Assembly: GCA_947259645.1 (NCBI GenBank)
Contig: CAMYND010000008.1
Span: 1 to 51,631 of the forward strand
DNA length: 51,631 nucleotides
Origin: Thermodesulfovibrionia bacterium
Lineage (GTDB): Bacteria; Nitrospirota; Thermodesulfovibrionia; UBA6902
Direction of reading: 5' to 3'
Positions within the stretch are counted from its first letter, which is position 1, and the number at the start of each line of letters is the position of its first letter. Below the pieces are notes generated by a model. It did not search any database, had not been told where the DNA came from, and worked only from the letters and a program-made list of their open reading frames with translations. A program made the position numbers and the translations under genes. Of this stretch, positions 27,029 through 36,873 are shown piece by piece.

Positions 27029-27523
27029 ATGAGGCATACAATATCCGTACTTGTAGAAAATAAATTTGGAGTTCTTTCAAGAGTTTCAGGTCTGTTCAGC
27101 GGAAGAGGTTTTAACATAGAAAGTCTGTCTGTCGGAGAAACAATCGATCCGTCAGTCTCTTTGATGACGATTGTAACAACGGGAGATGATCAGATAATCG
27201 AGCAGATCACAAAACAGCTGAACAAGCTCATTGATGTTATCAAGGTCGTAGACTATATGGAAGTTGATCATGTAGAGCGTGAGATGGTCCTGATAAAAGT
27301 TTCTCCCAGAAAAAACGACAAGTCAGAGTTTCTGAAATTATCGGAAATATTCCGGGGCAGGATAGTAGATTCAGGCACATCCACATTTACCGTTGAAGTG
27401 ACAGGAGACGAAAAAAAGATAGCGGCCTTCATTGAGCTTATTAGACCATTCGGCATAAAAGAATTTGTTCGCACCGGAACTGTTGCTATAGCCCGTGAAG
27501 GAATAAAAAAATCAAACCAATAA
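27029..27523 (+). CDS. ilvN: acetolactate synthase small (regulatory) subunit
   Basis: The 164-residue protein has an N-terminal ACT domain (HTISVLVENKFGVLSRVSGL, FSGRGFNIESL) and the usual C-terminal domain. It binds valine and gives feedback inhibition to IlvB. GCGGAGGATGA precedes the ATG. It lies in the ilvB-ilvN-ilvC order. Confidence 0.96.
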   Translation: MRHTISVLVENKFGVLSRVSGLFSGRGFNIESLSVGETIDPSVSLMTIVTTGDDQIIEQITKQLNKLIDVIKVVDYMEVDHVEREMVLIKVSPRKNDKSEFLKLSEIFRGRIVDSGTSTFTVEVTGDEKKIAAFIELIRPFGIKEFVRTGTVAIAREGIKKSNQ

Positions 27524-27665
27524 GAAATAACAAGAAACAACCCGAAATTACAAATACGTTCCTGCTCGTCATCACTACATAGCTTTACCATTATTACAGT
27601 GTGACTTAATCAGAATGTAATTCTTATTTGTATTTTGGTACGCAAAATCAGAGATTCTATTTTAA

Positions 27666-28691
<1,026 letters not shown>

Positions 28692-28811
28692 TTTTATGAC
28701 AGACATCACAACAGAGAACATACGTTTCAGACTGACTGACGATGACAAGGGTTCCGGAGCTGCAGGAATGGTCCACAGATTATCCGGGTACGGTCCGGCG
28801 ATCTGAATACC

Positions 28812-29444
28812 ATGTTCCAGTTTGCCAGAGAAGGCTACCCCTTTATCATATCTTTTTTGATTCTCACCATTGCCGCGGCAGTCTTTAACCTGCACTGGGT
28901 TTCGGCGGCGGCGCTCGTGTTGACCCTGTTCATGTTCTATTTCTTTAGAGACCCTGAGAGAAATACCCCGGATAACAGCCACGGCTTCTATGCTCCTGCT
29001 GATGGCAAGATAATCTATATAGGCAAAACAAGAGAAGACGAGATATTAAATGCGGACAGACAAAAGATAAGCATATTTATGTCTCCCTTAAACGTTCATG
29101 TTAACAGGGCGCCGTGCAGCGGCCTGGTAAAGAAGGTCAAGCATTTCCCTGGCAAATTCTACTCCGCTTTTACGGATGACGCTTCGATCCTGAATGAGCA
29201 TATCACCATGCTACTCGACAGTGAAATTCATGGTAAGATAGTTGTCAAACAGATAGCAGGAGCCGTTGCCCGCCGATGCGTTTGCAGGGTGAAGCCAGGA
29301 GAGACTCTCAGCCAGGGAGAACGGTACGGCATCATTAAATTCAGTTCACGGGTAGATATTTTTCTCCCACTTGATTCTGACGTTAGGGTACAATTAAACG
29401 ATACGGTAACTGCCGGGGAAACGGTACTGGCTGTCAGGCAGTGA
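28812..29444 (+). CDS. psd: phosphatidylserine decarboxylase family protein (short form)
   Basis: This membrane enzyme makes phosphatidylethanolamine from phosphatidylserine and needs a self-generated pyruvoyl group. The 210-residue protein has two N-terminal hydrophobic helices (residues about 9-48), APADGKIIYIG, SPLNVHVNRAPCSG and ERYGIIKFSSRVDIFLP. In the short family the processing site normally reads FGS; here it is FSS, so Gly before the nucleophilic Ser is replaced by Ser. Whether cleavage still occurs is uncertain. It precedes pssA, which makes the substrate, and lies between ilvC and leuA. Confidence 0.9.
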   Translation: MFQFAREGYPFIISFLILTIAAAVFNLHWVSAAALVLTLFMFYFFRDPERNTPDNSHGFYAPADGKIIYIGKTREDEILNADRQKISIFMSPLNVHVNRAPCSGLVKKVKHFPGKFYSAFTDDASILNEHITMLLDSEIHGKIVVKQIAGAVARRCVCRVKPGETLSQGERYGIIKFSSRVDIFLPLDSDVRVQLNDTVTAGETVLAVRQ

Positions 29445-29468
29445 GGGCGTTGCATGCAACGCCCCTAC
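29441..29468. repeat. 28-bp palindromic repeat, copy 2
   Basis: GTGAGGGCGTTGCA followed by TGCAACGCCCCTAC; the inner 20 bases are a perfect palindrome. It has the ends and length of copy 1 at 8468 and sits between psd and pssA. Confidence 0.65.
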
Positions 29469-29489
29469 AGGTATGATGAGCACTGAACT

Positions 29490-30209
29490 ATGAGAAAAGG
29501 AATATACATCCTGCCGAATTCGTTGACTCTCTGCGGCATGTTCTGCGGGTTTTTCGCAATTCTTTCGTCCTTTAAAGGCAACTATATCCACGGGGCCTGG
29601 GCAATACTTATTGCCAACATTTTTGACGGACTTGACGGATGGGTTGCACGGCTGACAAACAGCACAACCAAGTTTGGCGTTGAACTTGATTCTCTGTCTG
29701 ACCTGGTTGCCTTTGGCGTTGCCCCGGCAGTGCTTATTTACAGCTGGGGACTGCAGCCCTTTGGACGGTTTGGGATTGGTGCCGCATTTCTCTACGTTAT
29801 CTGTGGGGCCTTGAGACTGGCGCGATATAACGTGCAGATGGGAACAGCTGAGAGCAAAGCGTTTACAGGGCTGCCCATACCGGGAGCAGGAACAGTGCTG
29901 GCCTCTCTTGTGCTGTTTCATCATGAAGTCTGGGGGAATACCATTGATAAAAATTACATCGTCATATTTCTGCCATTCCTTCTGGCAGTTCTCATGGTTA
30001 CAACATTAAAATTTCACGCCCTCAAGGAGGTTGACTTCCGGAAAAGAAAACCTTTCTCCATTCTCGTTGCAGTGGGTACGGCAATAGTTCTTATTCTCAT
30101 GTACCCGGAAATAGTGATTTTCCTATTGGCCATTTCATATGTGTGCTGGGGTATTATTGAAGGAACATACATCATACACAAGAACAGAAAGTACAAGGAC
30201 ATTGTCTGA
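29490..30209 (+). CDS. pssA: CDP-diacylglycerol--serine O-phosphatidyltransferase
   Basis: PssA makes phosphatidylserine from CDP-diacylglycerol and serine. The 239-residue polytopic membrane protein has the CDP-alcohol phosphotransferase signature DGLDGWVARL ... KFGVELDSLSD (DGX2ARX8GX3DX3D). About seven hydrophobic segments follow. Its product is the substrate of Psd, encoded just upstream. The stop TGA overlaps the leuA start (TGATG). Confidence 0.94.
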   Translation: MRKGIYILPNSLTLCGMFCGFFAILSSFKGNYIHGAWAILIANIFDGLDGWVARLTNSTTKFGVELDSLSDLVAFGVAPAVLIYSWGLQPFGRFGIGAAFLYVICGALRLARYNVQMGTAESKAFTGLPIPGAGTVLASLVLFHHEVWGNTIDKNYIVIFLPFLLAVLMVTTLKFHALKEVDFRKRKPFSILVAVGTAIVLILMYPEIVIFLLAISYVCWGIIEGTYIIHKNRKYKDIV

Positions 30210-31717
30210 TGAGAACAATAAAGATATTTGATACTACCTTGAGAGACGGAGAACAGTCACCTGGCGCAGCGATGAATATACAGGAAAAACTCCAGATAGC
30301 AAAGCAGCTTGCCCGTCTTGGAGTAGACATAATAGAGGCAGGGTTCGCCATCACCTCCCCGGGGGATTTCGAAGCCATAAAAACTATCAGCGGGGAAGTA
30401 GAGGGACCGGTAATCTGCAGCCTTGCCAGAGCCAAGGAAACAGACATAAAGCGGGCATGGGAAGCGATAAAGGATGCTCCCAGAAAAAGAATTCACACAT
30501 TTCACTCCACATCTGACATCCACCTTAAATACCAGTTCCGCGTGGGCCGGGAGGAGGCACTTAAGACATCAGTAGAAATGGTAAAACTGGCATGTTCATT
30601 TGTCGATGATGTCCAGTTTTCTCCTATGGATGCAACAAGAACCGACCTTGATTACCTCTGCGAAGTAACAGAGGCGGTAATTGAAGCAGGTGCATCAACG
30701 GTCAACATCCCCGATACCGTGGGCTATACAATTCCCAATGAGTTTGGAATCATGATCAAGGCGTTACGAGACAGGGTGAAAAATATTGATAATGCCGTAA
30801 TCGCGGTTCACTGCCACAATGATTTAGGGCTTGCCGCGGCTAATTCACTTTCAGCTGTTCTCAACGGGGCAGGTCAAATTGAGTGCACTGTAAACGGAAT
30901 AGGTGAGCGTGCAGGAAACTGCTCTCTGGAAGAGGTTGTAATGGCAATGAGAACCAGGCGTGATATCTTTAATGCGGACACAAATATTATATCCGAAGAA
31001 ATAATGAGGAGCAGTAAACTGGTGACAAAAATTACCGGGATGTCTGTTCAGCCGAATAAAGCGATTGTGGGAGCTAATGCCTTTTCTCATGAGTCGGGAA
31101 TTCATCAGGACGGGCTTCTGAAAGAGAAAACAACATATGAAATTATCACCCCTGAGACGATCGGACTGAATAAAACCAAATTTGTCCTGGGTAAACTCTC
31201 GGGCAGAAATGCTTTTCGAACAAGACTCGGCATACTCGGTTATGCCCTGAGTGATGAAGAGATAAACAGTACCTTTGAACGCTTCAAAAAACTGGCTGAC
31301 CAGAAAAAGGAAATTTTTGACGAAGATCTGGAAGCGCTCGTCTCTGAAGGGTTTACCACTGTGCCGGAAACATACAGCCTTGTAGACATGCGGATCTCAT
31401 CCGGTTTTCATGAAAAGCCTACCGCGGTCATCACCCTGAAGACCGGAGACGGTGTCATCGAGAAAACCGAACACGGAGACGGACCGGTAGATGCTATATT
31501 CAAAGCGATCACCTCGATTACGGGGACTAAAAGTGAACTTGTGAAATATGAAGTAAAAGCGATAACCGGTGGTACCGACGCTCTGGGCGAGGTTGTCTGT
31601 TCTCTTGAGGAAGACAACAGAAGAGTAATCGGACACGGAGCTGACACTGACGTTATTATTGCATCTGCGAAAGCCTATGTGAACGCCCTGAATAAGCTGG
31701 CAGTCAGGAAGAAGTAA
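30209..31717 (+). CDS. leuA: 2-isopropylmalate synthase
   Basis: LeuA condenses acetyl-CoA with 2-oxoisovalerate, the first committed step of leucine synthesis. The 502-residue protein has DTTLRDGEQSPGAAMN, the catalytic TIM barrel with HCHNDLGLAAANSL and NGIGERAGNCSLEEV, ESGIHQDG, and the C-terminal regulatory domain responsible for leucine feedback. It is coupled to pssA by a one-base overlap of stop and start. Confidence 0.96.
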   Translation: MRTIKIFDTTLRDGEQSPGAAMNIQEKLQIAKQLARLGVDIIEAGFAITSPGDFEAIKTISGEVEGPVICSLARAKETDIKRAWEAIKDAPRKRIHTFHSTSDIHLKYQFRVGREEALKTSVEMVKLACSFVDDVQFSPMDATRTDLDYLCEVTEAVIEAGASTVNIPDTVGYTIPNEFGIMIKALRDRVKNIDNAVIAVHCHNDLGLAAANSLSAVLNGAGQIECTVNGIGERAGNCSLEEVVMAMRTRRDIFNADTNIISEEIMRSSKLVTKITGMSVQPNKAIVGANAFSHESGIHQDGLLKEKTTYEIITPETIGLNKTKFVLGKLSGRNAFRTRLGILGYALSDEEINSTFERFKKLADQKKEIFDEDLEALVSEGFTTVPETYSLVDMRISSGFHEKPTAVITLKTGDGVIEKTEHGDGPVDAIFKAITSITGTKSELVKYEVKAITGGTDALGEVVCSLEEDNRRVIGHGADTDVIIASAKAYVNALNKLAVRKK

Positions 31718-31726
31718 GAAATATTG

Positions 31727-31760
31727 ATATCGAGGTTCAACCTCGATATGACAGTTTTTT
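31727..31760 (+). terminator. possible terminator or attenuator between leuA and leuC
   Basis: A perfect 11-bp inverted repeat (ATATCGAGGTT, one base, AACCTCGATAT) is followed after five bases by a run of six T. It could end or reduce transcription between leuA and leuC, or be a dispersed repeat. Confidence 0.5.
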
Positions 31761-31848
31761 AGTCTGGACCTGATTTGACTAATCCCTGCATTTTCCTGTA
31801 CTATTTTCTACTTCTCGTGGTGTACTGAGACCATCAATTGGAGGAACC

Positions 31849-33105
31849 GTGACTATAACAGAAAAGATTCTTGCAGCACATGCAGGGAAAAAAGAAGTGT
31901 CAGTCGGGGAATTAATCAACGCAAAGCTGGATATAATCCTCGCCAACGACATTACAGCACCGATTTCTATTACAGAATTTAACAAAACAGGCGCGGACCA
32001 TGTTTTTGATAAGGACAAGATCGCACTCATCCCGGATCATTTCGCTCCTCAAAAGGATATCAAGGCAGCGGAACAGTGTAAAATGCTCAGGGAATTTTCG
32101 AGAGAACATGACCTGTCCCTCTATTATGAAGTCGGAAGAATGGGAGTTGAACATGCTCTTTTGCCGGAGCAGGGGATTGTCCTCCCGGGAGATCTCGTCA
32201 TAGGCGCTGACAGTCATACATGCACTTACGGAGCACTGGGTGCTTTTTCCACGGGAGTGGGTTCAACCGACGTTGCTTCAGCAATGGCTACCGGTGAGTG
32301 CTGGTTTAAAGTCCCCGAGTCAATGAAATTTATCTACTACGGAAAACTGAACAAATGGGTAAGCGGCAAAGATTTAATACTCCATACAATCGGAGATATC
32401 GGCGTTGACGGCGCCTTATACAGGGCAATGGAGATTGAAGGAGAAACAATCAGCACGCTCCCGATATCAGGCAGGCTCACGATGTGTAATATGGCGATAG
32501 AAGCAGGGGGCAAAAATGGAATCATAGTGCCTGACGACATCACCGAAGAATATGTAAAATCAAGGGCAAAAAGAGAGTATACCTTTTACACCTCAGACAG
32601 CGATGCCGAATATGTCGATGTTAAAGAGTATGACTGCTCTAAAATAACCCCGACAGTAGCCTGCCCTCACCTCCCCTCAAACACAAAACCGGCCGCAGAG
32701 CTCTCCTCTGTAACCATAGATCAGGTAGTTGTCGGCTCATGCACAAACGGAAGGATTGAGGATATACGGGAAGCTGCCCAGGTTATCCGCGGTAACAAGG
32801 TTAACCCGAACTCCCGACTCATTGTCATTCCCGCAACCCAGCAGATATACCTGGATGCTGTTAAAGAAGGTCTGGCAGAAATATTTGTAAATGCGGGCGC
32901 TGTTTTTTCAACCCCCACCTGCGGCCCCTGCCTCGGGGGACATATGGGAATTCTCGCCAAGGGTGAAAGGGCGATTGCGACAACAAACAGAAACTTTGTG
33001 GGTAGAATGGGACATCCTGAAAGTGAAGTGTATCTTTCAAACCCCGCGGTTGCCGCTGCATCAGCTGTTAAGGGCAGAATCGCAACACCAGAGGAGGTAA
33101 TATGA
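31849..33105 (+). CDS. leuC: 3-isopropylmalate dehydratase large subunit
   Basis: LeuC with LeuD isomerises isopropylmalate in leucine synthesis and carries a 4Fe-4S cluster. The 418-residue protein is the shorter form common in archaea and anaerobes. Cluster cysteines lie in VGSCTNGR and [26 protein letters not shown] is another signature. The start is GTG with TTGGAGGAACC before it. It overlaps leuD by four bases (ATGA). Confidence 0.96.
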   Translation: MTITEKILAAHAGKKEVSVGELINAKLDIILANDITAPISITEFNKTGADHVFDKDKIALIPDHFAPQKDIKAAEQCKMLREFSREHDLSLYYEVGRMGVEHALLPEQGIVLPGDLVIGADSHTCTYGALGAFSTGVGSTDVASAMATGECWFKVPESMKFIYYGKLNKWVSGKDLILHTIGDIGVDGALYRAMEIEGETISTLPISGRLTMCNMAIEAGGKNGIIVPDDITEEYVKSRAKREYTFYTSDSDAEYVDVKEYDCSKITPTVACPHLPSNTKPAAELSSVTIDQVVVGSCTNGRIEDIREAAQVIRGNKVNPNSRLIVIPATQQIYLDAVKEGLAEIFVNAGAVFSTPTCGPCLGGHMGILAKGERAIATTNRNFVGRMGHPESEVYLSNPAVAAASAVKGRIATPEEVI

Positions 33106-33599
33106 TCTTAAAAGGAAAGGTCTGGAAATTCGGAGTCAATATAGACACTGACGCTATTATCCCTGCCCGTTACCTCAATACATCCGATCCGGAAGAACTG
33201 GCGAAACATATTATGGAAGACGCGGATAAGGACTTCCCCTCCAAGGTAAAGCCGGGTGATATAATCGTAGCTGATGCGAATTTCGGCTGCGGCTCATCAC
33301 GGGAACATGCACCGATTGCGATAAAAGCGGCCGGCATGCAGGGCGTTATCGCAAAGAGCTTTGCACGGATATTTTACAGAAATTCATTTAATATAGGCCT
33401 TCCTATTTTTGAGTCTGAAGATGCTTCTGATAAAATATCAGAAGGTGATGAAATAGAGATTGATGCTGACAACGGCATAATCAGGAACCTGACCAGGGGA
33501 GAAGAATACAGGGCAAAACCCATTCCGCCCTTTATGCAGGAGCTGATAACTGCCGGCGGCCTGATCGAATGGACAAAGAAGCGGATAAAGGCTTCATAG
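33102..33599 (+). CDS. leuD: 3-isopropylmalate dehydratase small subunit
   Basis: The 165-residue swivel-domain subunit has [29 protein letters not shown] (substrate-binding loop) and [18 protein letters not shown], all typical. It is translationally coupled to leuC by four bases. AGGAGG in the leuC end serves as its ribosome binding site. The following pseudogene starts within its last codons. Confidence 0.96.
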   Translation: MILKGKVWKFGVNIDTDAIIPARYLNTSDPEELAKHIMEDADKDFPSKVKPGDIIVADANFGCGSSREHAPIAIKAAGMQGVIAKSFARIFYRNSFNIGLPIFESEDASDKISEGDEIEIDADNGIIRNLTRGEEYRAKPIPPFMQELITAGGLIEWTKKRIKAS

Positions 33600-33769
33600 C
33601 TGCCTATCGCACGCTCTCTCCAGACACACTGAAAGAAAAAATATGCTTTGCTGAGGAGATGCTGAAAAGCTGTTCTCTCTGCCCTCCCCTGAAAAGAACG
33701 ATCACCTATGCCGAATACAGGAATACACTCAAGGAAGCGGAAGGTGCCGGGTTAGAGCTGCTTGATTGA
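33569..33769 (+). pseudogene. internally deleted radical SAM protein (COG1313-like) remnant
   Basis: The 66-codon frame overlaps the end of leuD by 31 bases. Its first part, YRTLSPDTLKEKICFAEEML, and KSCSLCP resemble the N-terminus of PflA-like radical SAM proteins of the COG1313 type, where a CXXCP precedes the radical SAM motif. The last part, TYAEYRNTLKEAEGAGLELLD, resembles the C-terminal end of the same family. The about 250-residue core with the CX3CX2C cluster site is missing, so an in-frame internal deletion is inferred. A real small CXXC protein cannot be excluded without a search. Confidence 0.5.
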
Positions 33770-33846
33770 TTTTTTGTCTTCTCAATAAAAAGAAATATGC
33801 ATTTTTTCATAGTGATCAGGTAAAATAAAAAAACAAGGAGAAGAAC

Positions 33847-34203
33847 ATGCAGGATGACAGGCGCAAATATATAAGATACGATATTCCCCTTGAAGTCGAA
33901 TTTAAACCCCTTGAAAACGCATCTGAGTTTTTATCAGGGCTTACGTTAAATTTTTCCCGCTCCGGAATCTGCTTTTCCTCATCATTTAAAGCTCCCCGCC
34001 TTAATGAGGTGCTTGATTTAAGGGTAAAGAGACCAGATGAAGATACTTTTGTTTCAGCTATCGGTGATCTTGTCTGGAAAGAAGAATCATCGAAAGAATG
34101 TTTCTATGGAGTAAACCTGATGTCCATGGAAGCCGAGGCCAAGAGTATAATCCTGGAGACCGCCTATAACCGATGGCTCGATCTCATGCGTGACCGGCAG
34201 TAA
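33847..34203 (+). CDS. PilZ domain protein 3
   Basis: The 118-residue single-domain protein has RXXXR at residues 6-10 (RKYIR) and NFSRSG at 35-40, so cyclic di-GMP binding is expected. AACAAGGAGAAGAAC precedes the ATG. Unlike the two other PilZ genes in the window (17978, 40298) it has no sigma-54 promoter and its sequence is more distant from them. Confidence 0.87.
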   Translation: MQDDRRKYIRYDIPLEVEFKPLENASEFLSGLTLNFSRSGICFSSSFKAPRLNEVLDLRVKRPDEDTFVSAIGDLVWKEESSKECFYGVNLMSMEAEAKSIILETAYNRWLDLMRDRQ

Positions 34204-34410
34204 CCAGGAGACCTCACCAACCCCATCTTTGGCATCTCAATAATCATTTTTTACATTTTTATCATATCAGCCCAAATATCATATCAAGCAAATGATGAGC
34301 TTTATCTATTTATATTAATAACTTATGAAGCTCCGACTGTAAGACCGCTCTCTTCATATTTGCTTCATAGTTTATAATTATTCTAATATAGTAATGATTA
34401 ATGAAATAAG

Positions 34411-34424
34411 TCAATTTCGATTGA
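34411..34424 (+). promoter_or_regulatory. inverted repeat upstream of small membrane protein gene
   Basis: TCAATttcgATTGA has 5-bp arms around four bases, about 20 bases before the next start codon. The 34204-34410 stretch otherwise holds no recognised feature apart from a TATAAT at 34373-34378. Confidence 0.3.
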
Positions 34425-34446
34425 TGAAAAAGAGGTGTACGTTAAT

Positions 34447-34653
34447 ATGCTCTATGTAGGATTAATCATGGGTATGATAATCGGAAGTTTTATAACCGTA
34501 ATAGTATTTTCGGTTTCAAAAACATTATTTTATGGGTCGGGGGTTTCCCGTTCTGTCAGCACTGCAGGCGGACACAACACTGTAGCACGGAAAGCTGAAC
34601 ATCTGAACCCAATGACGTTTCCGCTGAATGACAACTATGAAAGAGATCGCTAA
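34447..34653 (+). CDS. small single-pass membrane protein, unknown
   Basis: The 68-residue product starts at ATG 34447 (MLYVGLIMGMIIGSFITVIV) with AGAGG about 11 bases upstream; an in-frame GTG 12 bases earlier is an alternative. One hydrophobic helix at about residues 3-25 is followed by a polar tail rich in Ser, Asn and Arg. I do not recognise a family. A 29-codon hydrophobic frame overlaps its 3' end. Confidence 0.45.
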   Translation: MLYVGLIMGMIIGSFITVIVFSVSKTLFYGSGVSRSVSTAGGHNTVARKAEHLNPMTFPLNDNYERDR

Positions 34654-34717
34654 AGCTTTTGCAATATCACTGGCAGTATCCTGTCTATTTACACTCATTG
34701 TTGTTATGCTGGCCTGA
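34628..34717 (+). CDS. possible 29-residue transmembrane peptide
   Basis: From ATG 34628 (or 34637) the frame encodes Met-Thr-Thr, a lysine, then a single hydrophobic helix ending in LFTLIVVMLA. It overlaps the preceding small membrane protein gene in another frame. No clear Shine-Dalgarno is seen, so this rests only on composition and position. Confidence 0.25.
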   Translation: MTTMKEIAKAFAISLAVSCLFTLIVVMLA

Positions 34718-34806
34718 TTGCCAGCCGTGACTTCATCTGTGTAGCATACCTCATGTAATGTCGTGCTTCTCCTGTCCGTGTTATACTTGAAGAAAAGAGG
34801 TTTTTC

Positions 34807-35160
34807 ATGACACAACAAGATGACAAAAAAGCGATAACGTGGGCCACATTGTGCCATGTCGCTGCCCTTTCTTTGTTTCTGGGAGTACCCTTCGGCAATA
34901 TCATTGTACCCCTGGTTATCTGGCTGGTCAAAAAGGATGATTTCCCTCTTGTAGATGAGCAGGGAAAGGAATCATTGAACTTCCAGGTTACTATGACCAT
35001 TTACGGCGTAATAGCAGGACTCCTCTGCTTTGTTTTTATCGGCTTCATTCTCCTGCCCGTTCTTGTGGTAATGGATGTTGTCCTTATCATCATTGCCACA
35101 GTCAAGACAAACAAGGGGGAAAGGTACCGTTATCCATACACGATACGGATCATCAAGTAG
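34807..35160 (+). CDS. DUF4870 family membrane protein
   Basis: The 117-residue protein has three to four hydrophobic segments. WATLCHVAALSLFLGVPFGN at the N-terminus, WLVKKDDFPLVDEQGKESLNF in the middle and the last helix with TVKTNKGERYRYP are the hallmarks of DUF4870 proteins. Function is unknown. AAAGAGG lies upstream of the ATG. It appears to be transcribed alone. Confidence 0.87.
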   Translation: MTQQDDKKAITWATLCHVAALSLFLGVPFGNIIVPLVIWLVKKDDFPLVDEQGKESLNFQVTMTIYGVIAGLLCFVFIGFILLPVLVVMDVVLIIIATVKTNKGERYRYPYTIRIIK

Positions 35161-35198
35161 CTGACAGCAACCACGTTCTCTTTCCAAAATCTGTAACA

Positions 35199-35228
35199 TG
35201 GACAATTTCCAACGGTTATTTTTATAAT
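35199..35228 (+). promoter_or_regulatory. promoter of the FKBP-type isomerase gene
   Basis: TGGACA (35199-35204) and a perfect TATAAT (35223-35228) are 18 bases apart. Confidence 0.5.
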
Positions 35229-35265
35229 AGAGGCTTGACAACAATAACATACATACGGAGGATTC

Positions 35266-35952
35266 ATGCGTAAATTATTAACAGTCTTTGGAATCATATT
35301 ATTGGCAACCGGAGTATATGCAGAGAGCGAGTCCCCTTTAAAGACAGAAAAGGACCGGCTCAGCTACAGCATAGGGTTAGATATCGGAAATAATTTAAAA
35401 AATCAGTCCTTGGATATTGACTCAGATTTTCTTTCCAGGGGGATCAGTGATGCCCTGTCCGGGAGCAAACAGTTATTAACTGACGAGGAATTCAAGGAAA
35501 CCATGGCTAATTTCAGAAAAGAGATGATGGCGAAACAGGCATCCATGATGAAAGAGATCAGTGATAAAAATAAAAAAGACGGCGAAGCATTTCTCGCAGA
35601 AAACAAGAAAAAAGAGGGCATCGTAACTCTCCCGAGCGGACTGCAGTACAAAGTGATAAATGAAGGTGCGGGGGAATCTCCGAAGGTGTCTGATACAGTC
35701 ACTGTAAATTATCGCGGCACCCTGATTGACGGCACTGAGTTTGACAGTTCATACAAACGGGGAGAACCCGCTTCTTTTAAAGTCAATGCAGTGATTGCCG
35801 GATGGACAGAAGCGCTTCAGCTCATGAAAAAAGGCTCCAAATGGGAGCTGTATATCCCCTCCGGCCTTGCCTACGGAGAACGCGGCGCAGGACGTCAGAT
35901 CGGGCCCAACTCAGCCCTTATCTTTGATGTCGAGCTGTTGTCCATGAAGTAA
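35266..35952 (+). CDS. periplasmic FKBP-type peptidyl-prolyl isomerase (Mip/FkpA-like)
   Basis: The 228-residue protein has a signal peptide (MRKLLTVFGIILLATGVYAE), an N-terminal helical dimerisation domain typical of FkpA/Mip (LSYSIGLDIGNNLKNQSLDI, about residues 30-115) and a C-terminal FKBP domain from about 125 with VTVNYRGTLIDGTEFDSSY and YIPSGLAYGERGAG. It is expected to assist folding of envelope proteins. ACGGAGGATTC precedes the ATG. It has its own promoter and terminator. Confidence 0.94.
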   Translation: MRKLLTVFGIILLATGVYAESESPLKTEKDRLSYSIGLDIGNNLKNQSLDIDSDFLSRGISDALSGSKQLLTDEEFKETMANFRKEMMAKQASMMKEISDKNKKDGEAFLAENKKKEGIVTLPSGLQYKVINEGAGESPKVSDTVTVNYRGTLIDGTEFDSSYKRGEPASFKVNAVIAGWTEALQLMKKGSKWELYIPSGLAYGERGAGRQIGPNSALIFDVELLSMK

Positions 35953-35985
35953 TTTCCTTTTCCAAAGGATTCATTTTCAATTCCT

Positions 35986-36020
35986 CAGGCCCTGTAACTA
36001 TTACAGGGCCTGTTCTTTTT
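35986..36020 (+). terminator. Rho-independent terminator of the FKBP gene
   Basis: A perfect 12-bp stem CAGGCCCTGTAA / TTACAGGGCCTG with a 3-base loop is followed by TTCTTTTT. Confidence 0.9.
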
Positions 36021-36128
36021 ATCGATCCCGTAGCTGTAACGCAGGCAGTACTGTTCAAGAAAAGCGATAATGGCCCATGCCTCAGCAACAGGCTTTACTT
36101 CTGAATTGATTTCACGGGACCATCTAAA

Positions 36129-36157
36129 TTGACAACCGGGCTGTAATGTGATAGATA
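36129..36157 (+). promoter_or_regulatory. possible promoter of the 36201 gene
   Basis: TTGACA (36129-36134) and TAGATA (36152-36157) are 17 bases apart. Confidence 0.4.
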
Positions 36158-36200
36158 AGAATAAGAGGAGTAATCACTCTTAATCGAAGGGAGGCACAAA

Positions 36201-36821
36201 ATGAAGGAAGCTCTTGCCGGCAATACCCAAAAAGAGATAAAAAATATACTTAACAGATTACATGATTTTACCATTGATGCTGAGGATTGCATATTCCAGC
36301 TGCAAACCGCTTTTATATACTCTCGCTCTGAACCGCTCTCTGAGCTAAAGGCGAAGATCAATCGTATTAAAAGTGAAGAGATCACAATGACCAAACAGTT
36401 AACAGAAATTGCCGGAAATAATCTTGATACGCAAAAATATGTAGCGGTTCCGGGTCATCTCTCCACAATGGCGGCGAACATAGAAAAAGTATCAGAGCTC
36501 ATTGATGATAAGAATAAGGACAGGATCCTTTTCTCTGATAAGGCAGTAAACGAGTTCATGTTTTTGCTGCAAAGACTTTCTGAAATCGTGCGGCCCGTAG
36601 CAGATATTCTTCTCGCGAGAAATGTTTTTCTCAGTCAATATGTACAGGAGTCCCAGGCCGGCTTCGAAAAAACCGCTCATGAATATGCTACATTTCACGA
36701 AGATCGCCTCATTCGAGGGCAGTGTCTTCCTATAGCATCATCCATGTATATTGGCATGCTCGATGCTGTAAAAAGTGTCGCCTGGCATGCGAAGGAAATA
36801 ACAGTCAAACTCACAGGATGA
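36201..36821 (+). CDS. helical protein, possibly PhoU-like, unknown function
   Basis: The 206-residue, Cys-poor protein is predicted to be almost entirely helical, with heptad-like patterns (IKNILNRLHDFTIDAEDCIF, LSELKAKINRIKSEEITMTK, VNEFMFLLQRLSEIVRPVAD). Pairs such as EKVSELIDDKNKDRILFSDK recall the helical bundles of PhoU and of the C-terminal part of Na/phosphate symporters, but I cannot show the PhoU metal-binding motif. No signal peptide is present. GGGAGGCACAA precedes the ATG. It is convergent with the Crp/Fnr gene. Confidence 0.6.
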   Translation: MKEALAGNTQKEIKNILNRLHDFTIDAEDCIFQLQTAFIYSRSEPLSELKAKINRIKSEEITMTKQLTEIAGNNLDTQKYVAVPGHLSTMAANIEKVSELIDDKNKDRILFSDKAVNEFMFLLQRLSEIVRPVADILLARNVFLSQYVQESQAGFEKTAHEYATFHEDRLIRGQCLPIASSMYIGMLDAVKSVAWHAKEITVKLTG

Positions 36822-36873
36822 TACTGACATTGATACAAGAGTGTGTCGAAGATGAGATAGAGAGCTCGGATTT

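Noticed and set aside
28696-28806. 36-codon frame between ilvC and psd
   Set aside because: No Shine-Dalgarno and no hydrophobic or conserved pattern; may be chance.
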